Below are positions 27,340 to 36,942 of a stretch of DNA of 64,000 bases, piece after piece (position 1 is the first letter of the stretch; every line of letters begins with the position of its first letter). Under the pieces are notes generated by a model. It worked only from the letters and a program-made list of their open reading frames with translations. It had not been told where the DNA came from and did not search any database. Source of the stretch: Rhizobacter terrae (GTDB lineage: Bacteria > Pseudomonadota > Gammaproteobacteria > Burkholderiales > Burkholderiaceae_C). A program made the position numbers and the translations under genes. The stretch is taken from assembly GCF_003852895.1 (NCBI RefSeq), contig NZ_QUSW01000002.1, positions 884,494 to 948,493 on the forward strand. Reading direction: 5' to 3'.

Positions 27340-28427
27340 TCCGGCTTCTCCATCGGCACCATGACCACCGGAATGGGAAAGGCCAGTTGCTCGCGCTGCT
27401 GCCACCACTCCCGGCCCTTGCGGCCCACCAGCACCTGGGCGATCTCGTGGATGCTCTTCTTCAGCGGACGCGCCAGGCGCCAGCTCATGGTGAAACGCTC
27501 GCTGTCGGGCTCGAAGACGATGGTGTCCAGGCGGGCATGGGCGTCTTCGCGCGCGCTGCGCTTGGGCACGATGCTCACCGGCGCCTCGAAATGCGGCAGC
27601 ACGAACTGGCGCACGCCATCCGCGGTGAAGCCGCTGAGCACGACCTCCATGGGCTGCGCGGGCACCGGCACCTGCTGGTCCTGCGGCGCCGCCTGGTAGT
27701 AGCGCTCGTCGAAGTCCTGGGGCAGGAAGGGAAAGACCTTGTCCATCCAGGCCTGGTCGTAGGTGCCGGCATGGCGCGCCCGCTGCGGCCAGCCACGGCC
27801 GACGGGCCCGAGGGCCACCGGCGTGTAGGGATGATCCGGCGATCTCACCGGCTGGCCCACCTCTTCCGTGTTGGGCAGCGGCTTGCCGTCGACCCAGGCG
27901 CTCCTCAGATGGTGGTGCCATCCCCGGCCCACCGGGTTGGGCAGGTAGGTCTCAGGCATGGCCTCCTGTGCGCCGCCTGCGTCGGTTCCGCCGAAGGCAG
28001 TGTCGTAGGACACGAGCTTTTCGGTGAAAGGCTGCGGCGCCGAGGCGCTGATGCCGGTCAGTCCCGCCTGCCAGATGCGGTCGCCCACGACATCGAAACT
28101 CTTTTCCATCGGCCCGACCCGCAGGCCGGCGCGCAGGCGTGTCACCTCGCGGCCTTGCGGGGCGCGGGCATGGCCCACCAGCAGCACGTCGCAGGCGGGC
28201 TTGTGCGGTGCGAAGTCGATCTCCTGGACGGGTGCGGTGCGCCCCGGTTCGCCGCTGAAGGTGTCGGCCATCACGAGCGGCAGTTGCTCGTCGTGCAGGC
28301 GAATCGCCTGGCCGTTCGCAGGCAGCACGAAGGTGCCTTTGATGACCACCACGAGCTGCTCCCGCCCATGGCGATCCACGGCCACCGAATAGCCAGCCAC
28401 CATGCGGGTGGCGTTGATCATCTCCAT
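27336..28427 (-). CDS. DUF2169-family T6SS effector adaptor
   Basis: A 363-residue DUF2169 protein: NATRMVAGYSVAVDRHGREQ, VVIKGTF, DFAPHKPACDVLLVGHARAP and YDTAFGG are family landmarks. DUF2169 proteins are encoded beside vgrG and PAAR genes and are thought to help load the cargo onto the spike, like the DUF4123 and DUF1795 adaptors. Here it lies between DUF6484 and the KS-like gene, on one transcript with vgrG. Confidence 0.9.
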   Translation of the reverse strand: MEMINATRMVAGYSVAVDRHGREQLVVVIKGTFVLPANGQAIRLHDEQLPLVMADTFSGEPGRTAPVQEIDFAPHKPACDVLLVGHARAPQGREVTRLRAGLRVGPMEKSFDVVGDRIWQAGLTGISASAPQPFTEKLVSYDTAFGGTDAGGAQEAMPETYLPNPVGRGWHHHLRSAWVDGKPLPNTEEVGQPVRSPDHPYTPVALGPVGRGWPQRARHAGTYDQAWMDKVFPFLPQDFDERYYQAAPQDQQVPVPAQPMEVVLSGFTADGVRQFVLPHFEAPVSIVPKRSAREDAHARLDTIVFEPDSERFTMSWRLARPLKKSIHEIAQVLVGRKGREWWQQREQLAFPIPVVMVPMEKPE

Positions 28428-28443
28428 GGGCCGGTCGCTCGCG

Positions 28444-28911
28444 TCAGTTCAGCTGCACCGAGCCGCCCTTGATGCGGCTGACCCCCGTCGACCGGCTGAG
28501 CAGGTAGGTGCCCTCGATCAGCACCTTGCCGCCGCGCGTGAGCGTGATGCAGGCCTTGCCGCAACGCAGCACCAGCCGCTCTCGTGCGGTGACCACGAGG
28601 CTGCGTCCGTCGGCCTCCAGCTCGTAGTCCTGCGGGCGGTGCTCCGCCGGCCAGCCTTCATCGCCTTGCAGCAGGCCCATCACGATCGGTCGCGACGGGT
28701 CGCCGTTCTCGAACATCAGCACCACCGAGCGGCCGATGTGCACGCCGCGAAGCTCGACCACCGACCTCGCGCGCACGACGCCCGCTTCGGGGCGCTGCGT
28801 GTCCATCACCAATGGCGTGCGGCCTTCGTCGGCCAGCGCCACCAGCTCACCCACCACCACGCCGGCCGGCGCACAGGCCACCAGGGGTTCGATCGGATCT
28901 CTGCCGCTCAT
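28444..28911 (-). CDS. DUF6484 domain protein
   Basis: A 155-residue protein, DPIEPLVACAPAGVVVGELVAL at the start, then LRGVHIGRSVVLMFENGDPSRPIVMGLLQ, a beta-rich fold reminiscent of the OB domain of VgrG. It closes with ITLTRGGKVLIEGTYLLSRS. The family is found only between vgrG and DUF2169 genes. Probably part of the spike-cargo interface; function unproven. Confidence 0.85.
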   Translation of the reverse strand: MSGRDPIEPLVACAPAGVVVGELVALADEGRTPLVMDTQRPEAGVVRARSVVELRGVHIGRSVVLMFENGDPSRPIVMGLLQGDEGWPAEHRPQDYELEADGRSLVVTARERLVLRCGKACITLTRGGKVLIEGTYLLSRSTGVSRIKGGSVQLN

Positions 28912-28924
28912 GGCCTTGCTCCCG

Positions 28925-31228
28925 TCAGTTCTGCAAAATCTTCGAGCCCTTCATCACGATGTCGCCCGAGGCCTTGTGATGAATCTTTCCGGAGCCATCG
29001 ACGGTGATGTCCTTGCCGTTGATGGTGATGGTGCCGTCCTTGTTCAGCGTGATGCTGGCCTTGCCGGTGGTGAACGAGATGGAGTCCGTGGCGGTGACCG
29101 TGAGCGACTTGCCCACGGTCAGCGCATCGGCCTTGCCAATGCTCACGGTGCGTCCGCCGGTGATGGTGACGCCCTCGTCCTTGGTCACGCTCTCCGTGCG
29201 TCCGCCGCTGATCGTGATGTTCTCGTCCTTGGCCACCGTCTCCGTGCGGCCGCCATTGATCGTGATCTTCTCGTCCTTGGCCACCGTCTCGGTGCGGCCG
29301 CCGTTGATCGTGATCTTCTCGTCCTTGGCGACCGTCTCGGTGCGTCCGCCGTTGATCGTGATCTTCTCTTCCTTGGCCACCGTCTCGGTGCGGCCGCCGT
29401 CGATGGTGATGGTCTCGTCCTTGTCGACCTTCTCGGTGCGCGCGCCGTGGATGGTGATGGTCTCGTTCTTGTCCACCGTCTCGGTGCGGCCGCCGTGGAT
29501 CGTGATCGTCTCGTCCTTGTCCACCGTCTCCGTGCGGTTCTGGTGGATGGTGATGGTCTCGTCCTTGTCGACCGTCTCGGTGCGCATGCCGTGGATGGTG
29601 ATGGTCTCGTTGTTGTTCACCGTCTCCGTCCGGTCATGCTTGACCAGCGTGGTCTCATCGCGGTCGATGGTCTTCTTCCGATCCTGCCCCACCCAGTGCG
29701 TCTCGTCCTTCTCGACCTCGATGTCCTGGTTCTTCTCGGCGTGGATCCACAGCTGTTCGCTGCCGGCCTTGTCCTCGAAGCGGATGGCGTTGGCATTGCC
29801 GTAGCCGCCGCCCTTGCTCGACCGCGTGAGGATGCCCGACTGGGTGGCATTGGCCGGCAGGTCCCAGGGCGGCATCTGCTCGGCGTTGTAGACGCGGCCG
29901 GTGATGAGCGGCTGGTCCGGGTCGCCTTCGAGGAAGTCGACCACCACCTCCTGCCCGATGCGCGGGACGTCCACGATGCCGAAGTTCTTGCCCGCCCACG
30001 GATGCGCCACGCGCACCCAGCACGAGCTCTTCTCGTTCTTCTGGCCGTAGCGGTCCCAGTGGAACTGCACCTTCACGCGGCCGTACTTGTCGGTGAATAT
30101 CTCTTCGCCGCCGGGGCCCACCACCACGGCCGTCTGCGGCCCCTGCACGAAGGGCTTGGGCGTGCTGCGCGGCGGGCGGAACTGCTGGGCCGATGGAATG
30201 GCCGAGAACTCGCAGTGCAGGCCGCCGGGCTCGTTGCCGGCCTCGTACCCATCCACCTGCGCACGCAGCGACAGCGAGGTGATGAGGAACTTGTCGTTCT
30301 GGTCCGGACGCGGGTGGTGCGTGACCTCCAGCAGGTGCCCGACCTGGATGCCCTGCGCATTCGACTGGCCGCGCAATTGCTGGAACGGCGTCTGCTGTTC
30401 CTCGATGCGGTCCTCGGCCCACTGCGAGCCGTCGCCCGCCTTCACGTAGTCGCCCTGGAAGTCGAACAGCTCGTAGTCCGCGAGCGAATGCTGGCGCACC
30501 TTGTCCGACTTCACTTTCAAGTCGGTGGACGGTCGCTCGAAGTCGTAGCTGGTCAGCATGACCTTGCCAGTGCGCACCTCGCGGGAGAAGGCCCAGTCCG
30601 ACACGCAGTCGGTGTCCGGCGAGGTCACGGCGCCTTCCTCGATGTAGGGCAGTGCCTTGCAATCGGGCGCGGCGTCGTGCGCGCTTTGCGAATCGACCAG
30701 CACCAGCTTGTGCTTGCCGTCCTGGTGCTCGAAGTACCAGTAGATGCCCTCATGCTCCAGCAGCCGCGCCACGAAGTTGAAGTCGCTCTCGCGGTATTGC
30801 ACGCAGTACACCCACTGGCGGTAGCTGCGGAAAAGCTTGAACTGGAAGTTGGCGACACCGTGGTCCTCGAACACCTTCTTCACGATGTCGGGAACGCTCA
30901 TCTCCTGGAAGATGCGGCAGTCCGCCGTGCGCGTGAGGAACCACAACCACGGGCGCACCGTGGCCTGGTAGGCGAAGTAGCTGCCACGCCGGCCACCGGT
31001 GCCCAAGCGCGTCACGAAGCCGTTGAAGTGGCGCTTGGCGCTGTCACGCTGCTGGACCACCACCGTCACCGCCTTGCCCAGCAGGTCCTCGGGCTTGAGG
31101 TCGGCCTTCTTGCTGAGCAGGTTGAGCTGCATCTCGCCGAGCGTGCTCAGGCCCGCCGTGAGGTTCATCGACTCGAACAGCAGGTCATCGGCAGGCAGCG
31201 GCGATTTGAGTGTGATGGGAGTCGGCAT
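28925..31228 (-). CDS. vgrG: T6SS spike protein VgrG (TssI) with long repeat tail
   Basis: A 767-residue VgrG. The gp27-like head (1-370) has YFAYQATVRPWLWFLTRT and the gp5 OB domain has FTDKYGRVKVQFHWDRYG and SCWVRVAHPWAGKNFG. The C-terminal needle contains ten 16-residue repeats of the type TETVAKDEKITINGGR (a triple-stranded beta helix), then the family end KDITVDGSGKIHHKASGDIVMKGSKI. No separate toxin domain is attached, so cargo must ride on the PAAR-like protein encoded downstream. A TGACTTTCG element lies 57 bp upstream. Confidence 0.95.
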   Translation of the reverse strand: MPTPITLKSPLPADDLLFESMNLTAGLSTLGEMQLNLLSKKADLKPEDLLGKAVTVVVQQRDSAKRHFNGFVTRLGTGGRRGSYFAYQATVRPWLWFLTRTADCRIFQEMSVPDIVKKVFEDHGVANFQFKLFRSYRQWVYCVQYRESDFNFVARLLEHEGIYWYFEHQDGKHKLVLVDSQSAHDAAPDCKALPYIEEGAVTSPDTDCVSDWAFSREVRTGKVMLTSYDFERPSTDLKVKSDKVRQHSLADYELFDFQGDYVKAGDGSQWAEDRIEEQQTPFQQLRGQSNAQGIQVGHLLEVTHHPRPDQNDKFLITSLSLRAQVDGYEAGNEPGGLHCEFSAIPSAQQFRPPRSTPKPFVQGPQTAVVVGPGGEEIFTDKYGRVKVQFHWDRYGQKNEKSSCWVRVAHPWAGKNFGIVDVPRIGQEVVVDFLEGDPDQPLITGRVYNAEQMPPWDLPANATQSGILTRSSKGGGYGNANAIRFEDKAGSEQLWIHAEKNQDIEVEKDETHWVGQDRKKTIDRDETTLVKHDRTETVNNNETITIHGMRTETVDKDETITIHQNRTETVDKDETITIHGGRTETVDKNETITIHGARTEKVDKDETITIDGGRTETVAKEEKITINGGRTETVAKDEKITINGGRTETVAKDEKITINGGRTETVAKDENITISGGRTESVTKDEGVTITGGRTVSIGKADALTVGKSLTVTATDSISFTTGKASITLNKDGTITINGKDITVDGSGKIHHKASGDIVMKGSKILQN
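29150..29636 (-). repeat. Ten tandem 48-bp repeats in vgrG
   Basis: In-frame direct repeats, each encoding a 16-residue unit of form TETVxKxExITIxGGR. The middle three copies are nearly identical at the DNA level (around 29215-29390), so slippage or recombination could change copy number and thereby needle length. Confidence 0.85.
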
Positions 31229-31284
31229 GGCGTGCCTTCACCGGATGGGGCATGGTCAGGGGCGGCACCATGGCCGTAAAGGGA

Positions 31285-31293
31285 CGAAAGTCA
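31285..31293 (-). promoter_or_regulatory. TGACTTTCG element upstream of vgrG
   Basis: Minus-strand GATGACTTTCGTCCC, directly after the clpV stop codon and 57 bp before the vgrG start. It suggests that vgrG and its payload genes have their own promoter or regulated start within the T6SS run. Confidence 0.5.
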
Positions 31294-31298
31294 TCGCC

Positions 31299-33953
31299 TC
31301 ACTCGAAGCTGTAGGTGAACTCGCCCTCCGACACACCCAGGCGGATCGCCCGCAGGGACTCGCCTGCCGTGAGCCGGCCGAGGTACTCCACCGAGATGCG
31401 CGGCAGCACGGTGTTGGTGAGGATGGCGTCGATCACCCGTCCACCCGACTCGGCCTCGGTGCAGCGCGACACCACCAGCTTGACCACGTCATCGCCGTAC
31501 TCGAAGGGAATGCCGTGGTTGTCGGCCACGCGCTTCTTGATGCGGCCCAGCTGCAGGCGCACGATGTCGCCCATCATCTGGTCCGACAGCGGGTAGTAAG
31601 GCACCACCACCAGCCGACCGAGCAGCGCCGCGGGGAAGGCCTTGAGCAGCGGGGTGCGCAGCGCGGCGGCGATCCCTTCGGGCTCGGGCATCAGCTCCGG
31701 GTCGCGGCACATGCTCATGATGAGCTCGCTGCCAACGTTGCTCGTCAGCAGGATGATGGTGTTCTTGAAGTCGATGCCGCGGCCCTCGCCGTCTTCCATC
31801 CAGCCCTTGTCGAAGACCTGGAAGAAGAGTTCGTGCACGTCGGGGTGGGCCTTCTCCACCTCGTCGAGCAGCACCACGCTGTACGGCCGGCGCCGCACCG
31901 CCTCGGTGAGCACGCCGCCTTCCCCGTAGCCCACGTAGCCCGGCGGCGAGCCCTTGAGCGTGGAGACGGTGTGCGCCTCCTGGAACTCGCTCATGTTGAT
32001 GGTGATGACGTTCTGCTCGCCGCCGTACAAGGCCTCGGCCAGCGCCAGCGCCGTCTCCGTCTTGCCCACGCCCGAGGTGCCGCACAGCATGAACACGCCG
32101 ATGGGCTTGTTGGGGTTGTCCAGCCGCGCCCGCGAGGTCTGGATGCGGCGCGCAATGATCTCCAGCGCATGCTTCTGCCCGATGACGCGCTGGTTCAGCG
32201 TGTCGGCCAGCCGCAGCACGGACTCCACTTCGTTCTTCACCATGCGGCCCACCGGCACGCCGGTCCAGTCCTGCACCACGCCGGCCACGGCCTGCTCGTC
32301 CACCGTGGGCAGGATGAGCGGTGCATCGCCCTGCAGCCCCGTGAGCTTGGCCTGCAGGCCCGACAGTTCACGCAGCAACGGCTCGCGTTCTTTCGGCTCG
32401 GGCGGCTTTTCCGCACGCAGCGTCGCACGGATGTCGAGGATGCGGTCGACCAGCGACTTCTCCTCGTCGTGGCGCTTGTGCAGCACGGCCAGGCGCGTCT
32501 GCTCGTCGTCGATGGCGCGCACGGTGCGCTTGCGCCGCTCGCCCACCTCGATGCCGATGGACTCCTCGCGGTCGATGATCTCCCGCTCGATCTTCAAGGC
32601 TTCGAGCCGGCGCTGGCAGTCTTCCAGCTCCGGCGGCGTGGCGTGCTGGCTGACGGCGACGCGCGCGCACGCCGTGTCCAGCAGGCTCACCGCCTTGTCG
32701 GGCAGCTGCCGCGCCGGAATGTAGCGGTGGGACAGGCGCACCGCCGCGGTGATGGCTTCGTCCAGCAAGGCCACGCGGTGGTGACGCTCCAGGATGCTGG
32801 CCACGCCGCGCAGCATGAGCACCGCTTTCTCTTCATCGGGCTCGTCCACCTGCACCACCTGGAAGCGCCGGGTGAGCGCCGCGTCTTTCTCGATGTGCTT
32901 CTTGTACTCGGCCCACGTCGTGGCCGCGATGGTGCGCAGCTTGCCCCGCGCCAGGGCCGGCTTGAGCAGGTTGGCCGCATCGCCCGTGCCGGCCGCGCCG
33001 CCCGCGCCGATCAGCGTGTGTGCTTCGTCGATGAAGAGGATGATGGGCTTGGCCGAGGCCTGCACCTCGTCGATGACAGAGCGCAGGCGGTTCTCGAACT
33101 CACCCTTCATGCTGGCGCCGGCCTGCAACAGCCCGATGTCCAGCACGTGCAGCGACACGTCCTTCAGCGACGGCGGCACGTCGCCGCGCGCCAGGCGCAG
33201 CGCAAAGCCTTCGACCACCGCCGTCTTGCCCACGCCGGCCTCGCCGGTGAGGATGGGGTTGTTCTGCCGCCTCCGCATGAGGATGTCGACGATCTGGCGG
33301 ATTTCTTCGTCGCGCCCGGCCACCGGATCGATCTCACCCTTGCGGGCCCGCTCGGTCAGGTCCACCGCATAGCGCTTGAGGGCCTCCTGCTTGCCCATGG
33401 CAGCGGGCGCGATGGCGCCGCTGGCCTCGCCGGGTTCGGCAGCGGTCCCTGAGCCGTCGGTGGCGCGCATGGCGTTCTCGGGCGAGCCTTCGACGATCTT
33501 CGCGAAATGCGCCGTCAGCTCCTCCGCCTTGATGCGGTCGAATTGCTTGGAGATGCTCAAGAGCGCATTGCGCAGCGTGGCCGTCTTCAGCAGGCCGACG
33601 ACGAGATGGCCGGTGCGCACCTGCGTGTCGCCGAACATCAGCGAGGCATACACCCAGGCCCGCTCCACCGAATCCTCGATCCAGCTCGACAGGTCGGTCA
33701 CCGAACTGGCGCCGCGCGGCAGGCGGTCGAGCGCGGCGGTCAGGTCCGAGGCGAGGACCGCCGAGTCCAGCCCGAAGTGTTTGGCAATGCGGTGCAGGTC
33801 CGAGTCCGGCGTGTTGAGGATCTGCACCAGCCAGTGCTGCAGTTCCACGTAGGCGTTGCCGCGCAGCTTGCAGAACACGGTGGCACCTTCGATGGCCTTG
33901 TAGGCCAGCGGGTTGAGCTTGCCGAACAAGGCGGTGCGTGAGATCTCATGCAT
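31299..33953 (-). CDS. clpV: T6SS sheath-disassembly ATPase ClpV (TssH)
   Basis: An 884-residue double AAA+ protein. Clp-N repeats (1-150) are followed by the first ATPase, GEAGVGKTAVVEG and LFIDEAHTLIG, a middle coiled coil, and the second ATPase, GTSGVGKTETALA and VVLLDEVEKAH. It recycles the contracted TssB/TssC sheath. The start chosen, MHEISRTALFGKLNP (33953), matches the family and has GGAG at 6-base spacing; ATG 33965 is also in frame. The 5' end overlaps tssG. Confidence 0.96.
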   Translation of the reverse strand: MHEISRTALFGKLNPLAYKAIEGATVFCKLRGNAYVELQHWLVQILNTPDSDLHRIAKHFGLDSAVLASDLTAALDRLPRGASSVTDLSSWIEDSVERAWVYASLMFGDTQVRTGHLVVGLLKTATLRNALLSISKQFDRIKAEELTAHFAKIVEGSPENAMRATDGSGTAAEPGEASGAIAPAAMGKQEALKRYAVDLTERARKGEIDPVAGRDEEIRQIVDILMRRRQNNPILTGEAGVGKTAVVEGFALRLARGDVPPSLKDVSLHVLDIGLLQAGASMKGEFENRLRSVIDEVQASAKPIILFIDEAHTLIGAGGAAGTGDAANLLKPALARGKLRTIAATTWAEYKKHIEKDAALTRRFQVVQVDEPDEEKAVLMLRGVASILERHHRVALLDEAITAAVRLSHRYIPARQLPDKAVSLLDTACARVAVSQHATPPELEDCQRRLEALKIEREIIDREESIGIEVGERRKRTVRAIDDEQTRLAVLHKRHDEEKSLVDRILDIRATLRAEKPPEPKEREPLLRELSGLQAKLTGLQGDAPLILPTVDEQAVAGVVQDWTGVPVGRMVKNEVESVLRLADTLNQRVIGQKHALEIIARRIQTSRARLDNPNKPIGVFMLCGTSGVGKTETALALAEALYGGEQNVITINMSEFQEAHTVSTLKGSPPGYVGYGEGGVLTEAVRRRPYSVVLLDEVEKAHPDVHELFFQVFDKGWMEDGEGRGIDFKNTIILLTSNVGSELIMSMCRDPELMPEPEGIAAALRTPLLKAFPAALLGRLVVVPYYPLSDQMMGDIVRLQLGRIKKRVADNHGIPFEYGDDVVKLVVSRCTEAESGGRVIDAILTNTVLPRISVEYLGRLTAGESLRAIRLGVSEGEFTYSFE

Positions 33954-35025
33954 GAGCGGCTCCATGGCGAAGCAGGAAGGTGTTGTCGGGCCGCAGGCGC
34001 AGGTCGTTGCGATCGCGGTCGCGCCCGCGGCGGCCCATCCAGCTGGTGAGGCCCAGGCGGGCGTGGCGGGTCAGGCGAGGCTCGGGCAGGTCGGCCTGCG
34101 CGAGGACCAGCTGGACATCCCAGGTCAGGTCCAGGCCGACGTAGTGCAGCACCCATTCGCGCAAGGCGCGCCACGCGGGACGGCCGGGCAGGAAGCCTTC
34201 GTACTGCGCCAGCGCCAGCGGCCCGAGCACGATGCGGAACTTGAACTGCAGGTCGCGCTGTCTCGAACCACTGCTGGCGGTGCTGCCGAGCAAGGCCGGC
34301 GGCGTGCTGCGGCGTTCGGGCCGGCTGCGCGAGTAGCCCAGGCGGCTGCGGTCGGCCGGGTCCAGGGCCAGCCACTGCGGCACGTGCTGCTCGATGCGCA
34401 CCGGCACCTGGAAGTATTGCGAGAGCAGCTTGGCCAGTCCTTCGGCATGGCGGCTGCGCGCGCCCAGCAGGCCGGCCTGGAACAGCCAGGCCTCGCGCGG
34501 CACTTCGCGCCGTGCCTTCGATGCGTCGTCCAGGCCCAGGGCGGCACCCAGCCAGGCCGAGAAGCGGTCCGCATCCGGCCGGTCGCGGTGCACCGCCGGC
34601 TGGGCCTGCGCCCAGGCCCGGTAGAACAAGGCGAGCAAGCGATGGTGGAACACATCCAGGAAGCGTGCGAGCGTCGCATCGCCGCGGGACCGCAGCCGCT
34701 CGCGGACGTACTCGGTGAAGTGCAACGGCATGGGCCCCTGCGGACCGAGCAGGCCGAAGAAGCGCACGCCCAGTCGTGGCGGCGTGCCTCGTCCGGCAAC
34801 GAAACTTTCCAGCGCGGCCGGTGCGAAGTCCAGCTCCGGGTCCTGCCCCAGGCGCAGCGCCTCCTGCGATGGACGCAGCGCCTCGCCCAGCCGGGGCCAT
34901 TGCGGGTGCAAGGCCTCCACGCGCCGCAGCACGGCGAAGAAGTCGTGGTCGCGCGGCTGGGCCTGCAGGCGCTCGAACAAGGCCGCCAGCTGCATGTCCT
35001 GCCAGGGCGCATCGCGGCGGTTCAT
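33946..35025 (-). CDS. tssG: T6SS baseplate subunit TssG
   Basis: A 359-residue TssG/ImpH protein. Family landmarks are FFAVLRRVEALHP, RFFGLLGPQGPMPLHFTEYVRER, FLDVFHHRLLALFYRAW and YFQVPVRIEQ. It forms the baseplate wedge with TssE, TssF and TssK around the VgrG hub. The ATG at 35025 overlaps the tssF stop (ATGA) and its end overlaps clpV by 8 bases, a tightly coupled run. Confidence 0.95.
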   Translation of the reverse strand: MNRRDAPWQDMQLAALFERLQAQPRDHDFFAVLRRVEALHPQWPRLGEALRPSQEALRLGQDPELDFAPAALESFVAGRGTPPRLGVRFFGLLGPQGPMPLHFTEYVRERLRSRGDATLARFLDVFHHRLLALFYRAWAQAQPAVHRDRPDADRFSAWLGAALGLDDASKARREVPREAWLFQAGLLGARSRHAEGLAKLLSQYFQVPVRIEQHVPQWLALDPADRSRLGYSRSRPERRSTPPALLGSTASSGSRQRDLQFKFRIVLGPLALAQYEGFLPGRPAWRALREWVLHYVGLDLTWDVQLVLAQADLPEPRLTRHARLGLTSWMGRRGRDRDRNDLRLRPDNTFLLRHGAAHA

Positions 35026-36923
35026 ACGGTCTCCCGCAGGCCCGTGCGCGGCGGCCAGCGCATCACCTCGCCGCGCTGCGGCGTGCGCAAGGTGAGCTGG
35101 GTGAAGCTGTTGATCGCCGCATGCCGCGCGAAGAAGCGCTCCAGCACGCTGGCGAACATGAAGGCGCCGGTCCCCTGGTAGGCCAGCTCGTCCAGCTCCA
35201 GCACGATCTCGATGCCGTTGCCGAAGCTGATGGGGCCCTTCACCGGCAGGCGCCGCGTGACCGACCGCGCCTGCACGCCGCGCACGCCCTCGATCTGCCG
35301 CCGCCAGGCCGTGTCTTCGGGCGGCGCGTACAACGCGAGCATCGTTCGCAATGCAGCGGCGGCCTGCTCCGGCGCCTCGCCCACCAGCGAGAGGTGGTTG
35401 AGCGTGAGGTGGTTCACCAGCTGCCAGCCCAGCTCGCCAACGGGCCTGCGGGTGACTGGCCGCGTCGGCCCGCACAAGGCCTGCACGCGCAGCACTGGCC
35501 CCGGCGATTCGAGCCGCCAGCGTTCGGCACCTTCGGGCGACCCGTGCGGCAGCAGCGTGGGCAGGTCGCGGTTGCTCACCCAGGCCGACACCGAGAGCTG
35601 CCGCACGTCTTCCAGGTAAGGCGCGTGCTGCGCATCGACCAGCGAGAGGTAGACCTCCTCGCCGATGTAGGACGAGCGCGAGCCATGCTGGCGCTGCCGC
35701 TGCGACAAGAGCCGCGGCTCGCGCCGCACGGTGTAGTAGCCGCTGGCCTCGCCGCGCGCTTCGGCGGGGATGTCGTGGAAGCTCGCGTACAGCGGCCGGA
35801 ACTCCTGCTGCGCCACCAGGCCCGTGCCGAAGCCCGTCACCGAGGCGATGCTGTGCACCTCGTGGTCCATCGGCCGCGTGCGGTCGGGCACCACGTGGTA
35901 TTCCCACTCGCCCAGTCCGAGCTGGATGCGGTCCAGCCGCTTGTGGAACAGGTTGATGGCCGGCGTGCAATGCAGCGACAGGCTGCCGGTGTCGACCAGG
36001 GCTTCGAGCGCGGCGTCGCCCCGCTCGAAGAAGACGATCAGCTCCGCCTCGTCTCCGGCCACCTGGGCCAGCCGCGGCGCCAGGTCGCCGATCTCGAAGA
36101 ACAGCAGGCGCTGCGGCATGGCCGCCGCCTCCTGCAGCAGGCGGTAGCCGGAGAACGCCCGCAAGGACTCGGGCAGCAAGGCCTCGTCGGCCGCGAAACC
36201 CAGCGGACGCACGCTGTCGCCGCCACGCCATTGCGTGGATGCCTGCGCGCCCTCGTCGGCCGACGTGCCGCGCACCATGGAGCCCAGGGCCGCACCGTGG
36301 ACCAGCTCATGCAGCCGGAAGGCGACGTCACCCGGCGCGCTGATGTAGAAGGCCAGCCGGTCCATGCCCAGTTGCCTGAACAGCAGGCCGCCGCCGCACT
36401 TCAGGCGGATGCGCAAGCCGCCGCGCACGCCTTGCATCTGCGGCAGGCGCGCCGCCGCCAGGTCCGGTGCCCAGGTGAAGTACGACACGCCTGCCAGCTC
36501 GACGGGCCACAGCGTCACCTCATGCGCCGTGCGGAACTCGCAGTGCGTGTCCTGCCCGCGCGCCAGCTCCGACCACACCGCACTGCCGCGCGGCACGGAG
36601 AAGCCTTTCACCAGGTTCGGATCGGCGGTGTCGATGCCCAGCCGCGCGACCATCATCGACGGCACCGGCGCGAGGAAGTTCGGGTAGGTCGCCTCCAGCA
36701 GGTGGGCGATCAGCCGGGGCTGTTCCGATTCGATCTTGAGCTGCACGCGCGCGGCCAGGAAGGCGAATCCTTCCAGCAACCGCTCGACATAGGGGTCGGT
36801 GACCTCCATGCCTTCCAGCCCCAGGCGCGAGGCGATCTTCGGGAACTCCTGCGCGAACTCGGCACCGACCTCGCGCAGGTGCGTGAGTTCGTCGGTGTAC
36901 AGGCGCAGGAGGCGGGGGTCCAT
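35022..36923 (-). CDS. tssF: T6SS baseplate subunit TssF
   Basis: A 633-residue TssF/ImpG protein beginning MDPRLLRLYTDELTHLREVGAEFAQEFPKI, the family opening, with DPYVERLLEGFAFLAARVQLKI and the internal FRTAHEVTLWPVEL. It dimerises with TssG in the baseplate wedge. The gene lies 19 bp after the small permuted-papain-like gene and is ATGA-coupled to tssG. Confidence 0.95.
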   Translation of the reverse strand: MDPRLLRLYTDELTHLREVGAEFAQEFPKIASRLGLEGMEVTDPYVERLLEGFAFLAARVQLKIESEQPRLIAHLLEATYPNFLAPVPSMMVARLGIDTADPNLVKGFSVPRGSAVWSELARGQDTHCEFRTAHEVTLWPVELAGVSYFTWAPDLAAARLPQMQGVRGGLRIRLKCGGGLLFRQLGMDRLAFYISAPGDVAFRLHELVHGAALGSMVRGTSADEGAQASTQWRGGDSVRPLGFAADEALLPESLRAFSGYRLLQEAAAMPQRLLFFEIGDLAPRLAQVAGDEAELIVFFERGDAALEALVDTGSLSLHCTPAINLFHKRLDRIQLGLGEWEYHVVPDRTRPMDHEVHSIASVTGFGTGLVAQQEFRPLYASFHDIPAEARGEASGYYTVRREPRLLSQRQRQHGSRSSYIGEEVYLSLVDAQHAPYLEDVRQLSVSAWVSNRDLPTLLPHGSPEGAERWRLESPGPVLRVQALCGPTRPVTRRPVGELGWQLVNHLTLNHLSLVGEAPEQAAAALRTMLALYAPPEDTAWRRQIEGVRGVQARSVTRRLPVKGPISFGNGIEIVLELDELAYQGTGAFMFASVLERFFARHAAINSFTQLTLRTPQRGEVMRWPPRTGLRETV

Positions 36924-36942
36924 GGCGCGCCGCTGCTGAAAT

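Noticed and set aside
29150..29636. Regular 48-bp direct repeats suggesting CRISPR
   Set aside because: They are in frame within vgrG, have no unique spacers and encode the beta-helix tail.
28736..31279. 847-codon plus-strand open frame opposite vgrG
   Set aside because: It exists because GC-rich repeats lack stops on the antisense strand; the translation is low-complexity Val/Leu/Asp repeat with no ribosome site.
31000..33452. 817-codon plus-strand frame opposite clpV
   Set aside because: Antisense shadow of a conserved ClpV gene, His/Arg/Gln-rich, no domain.
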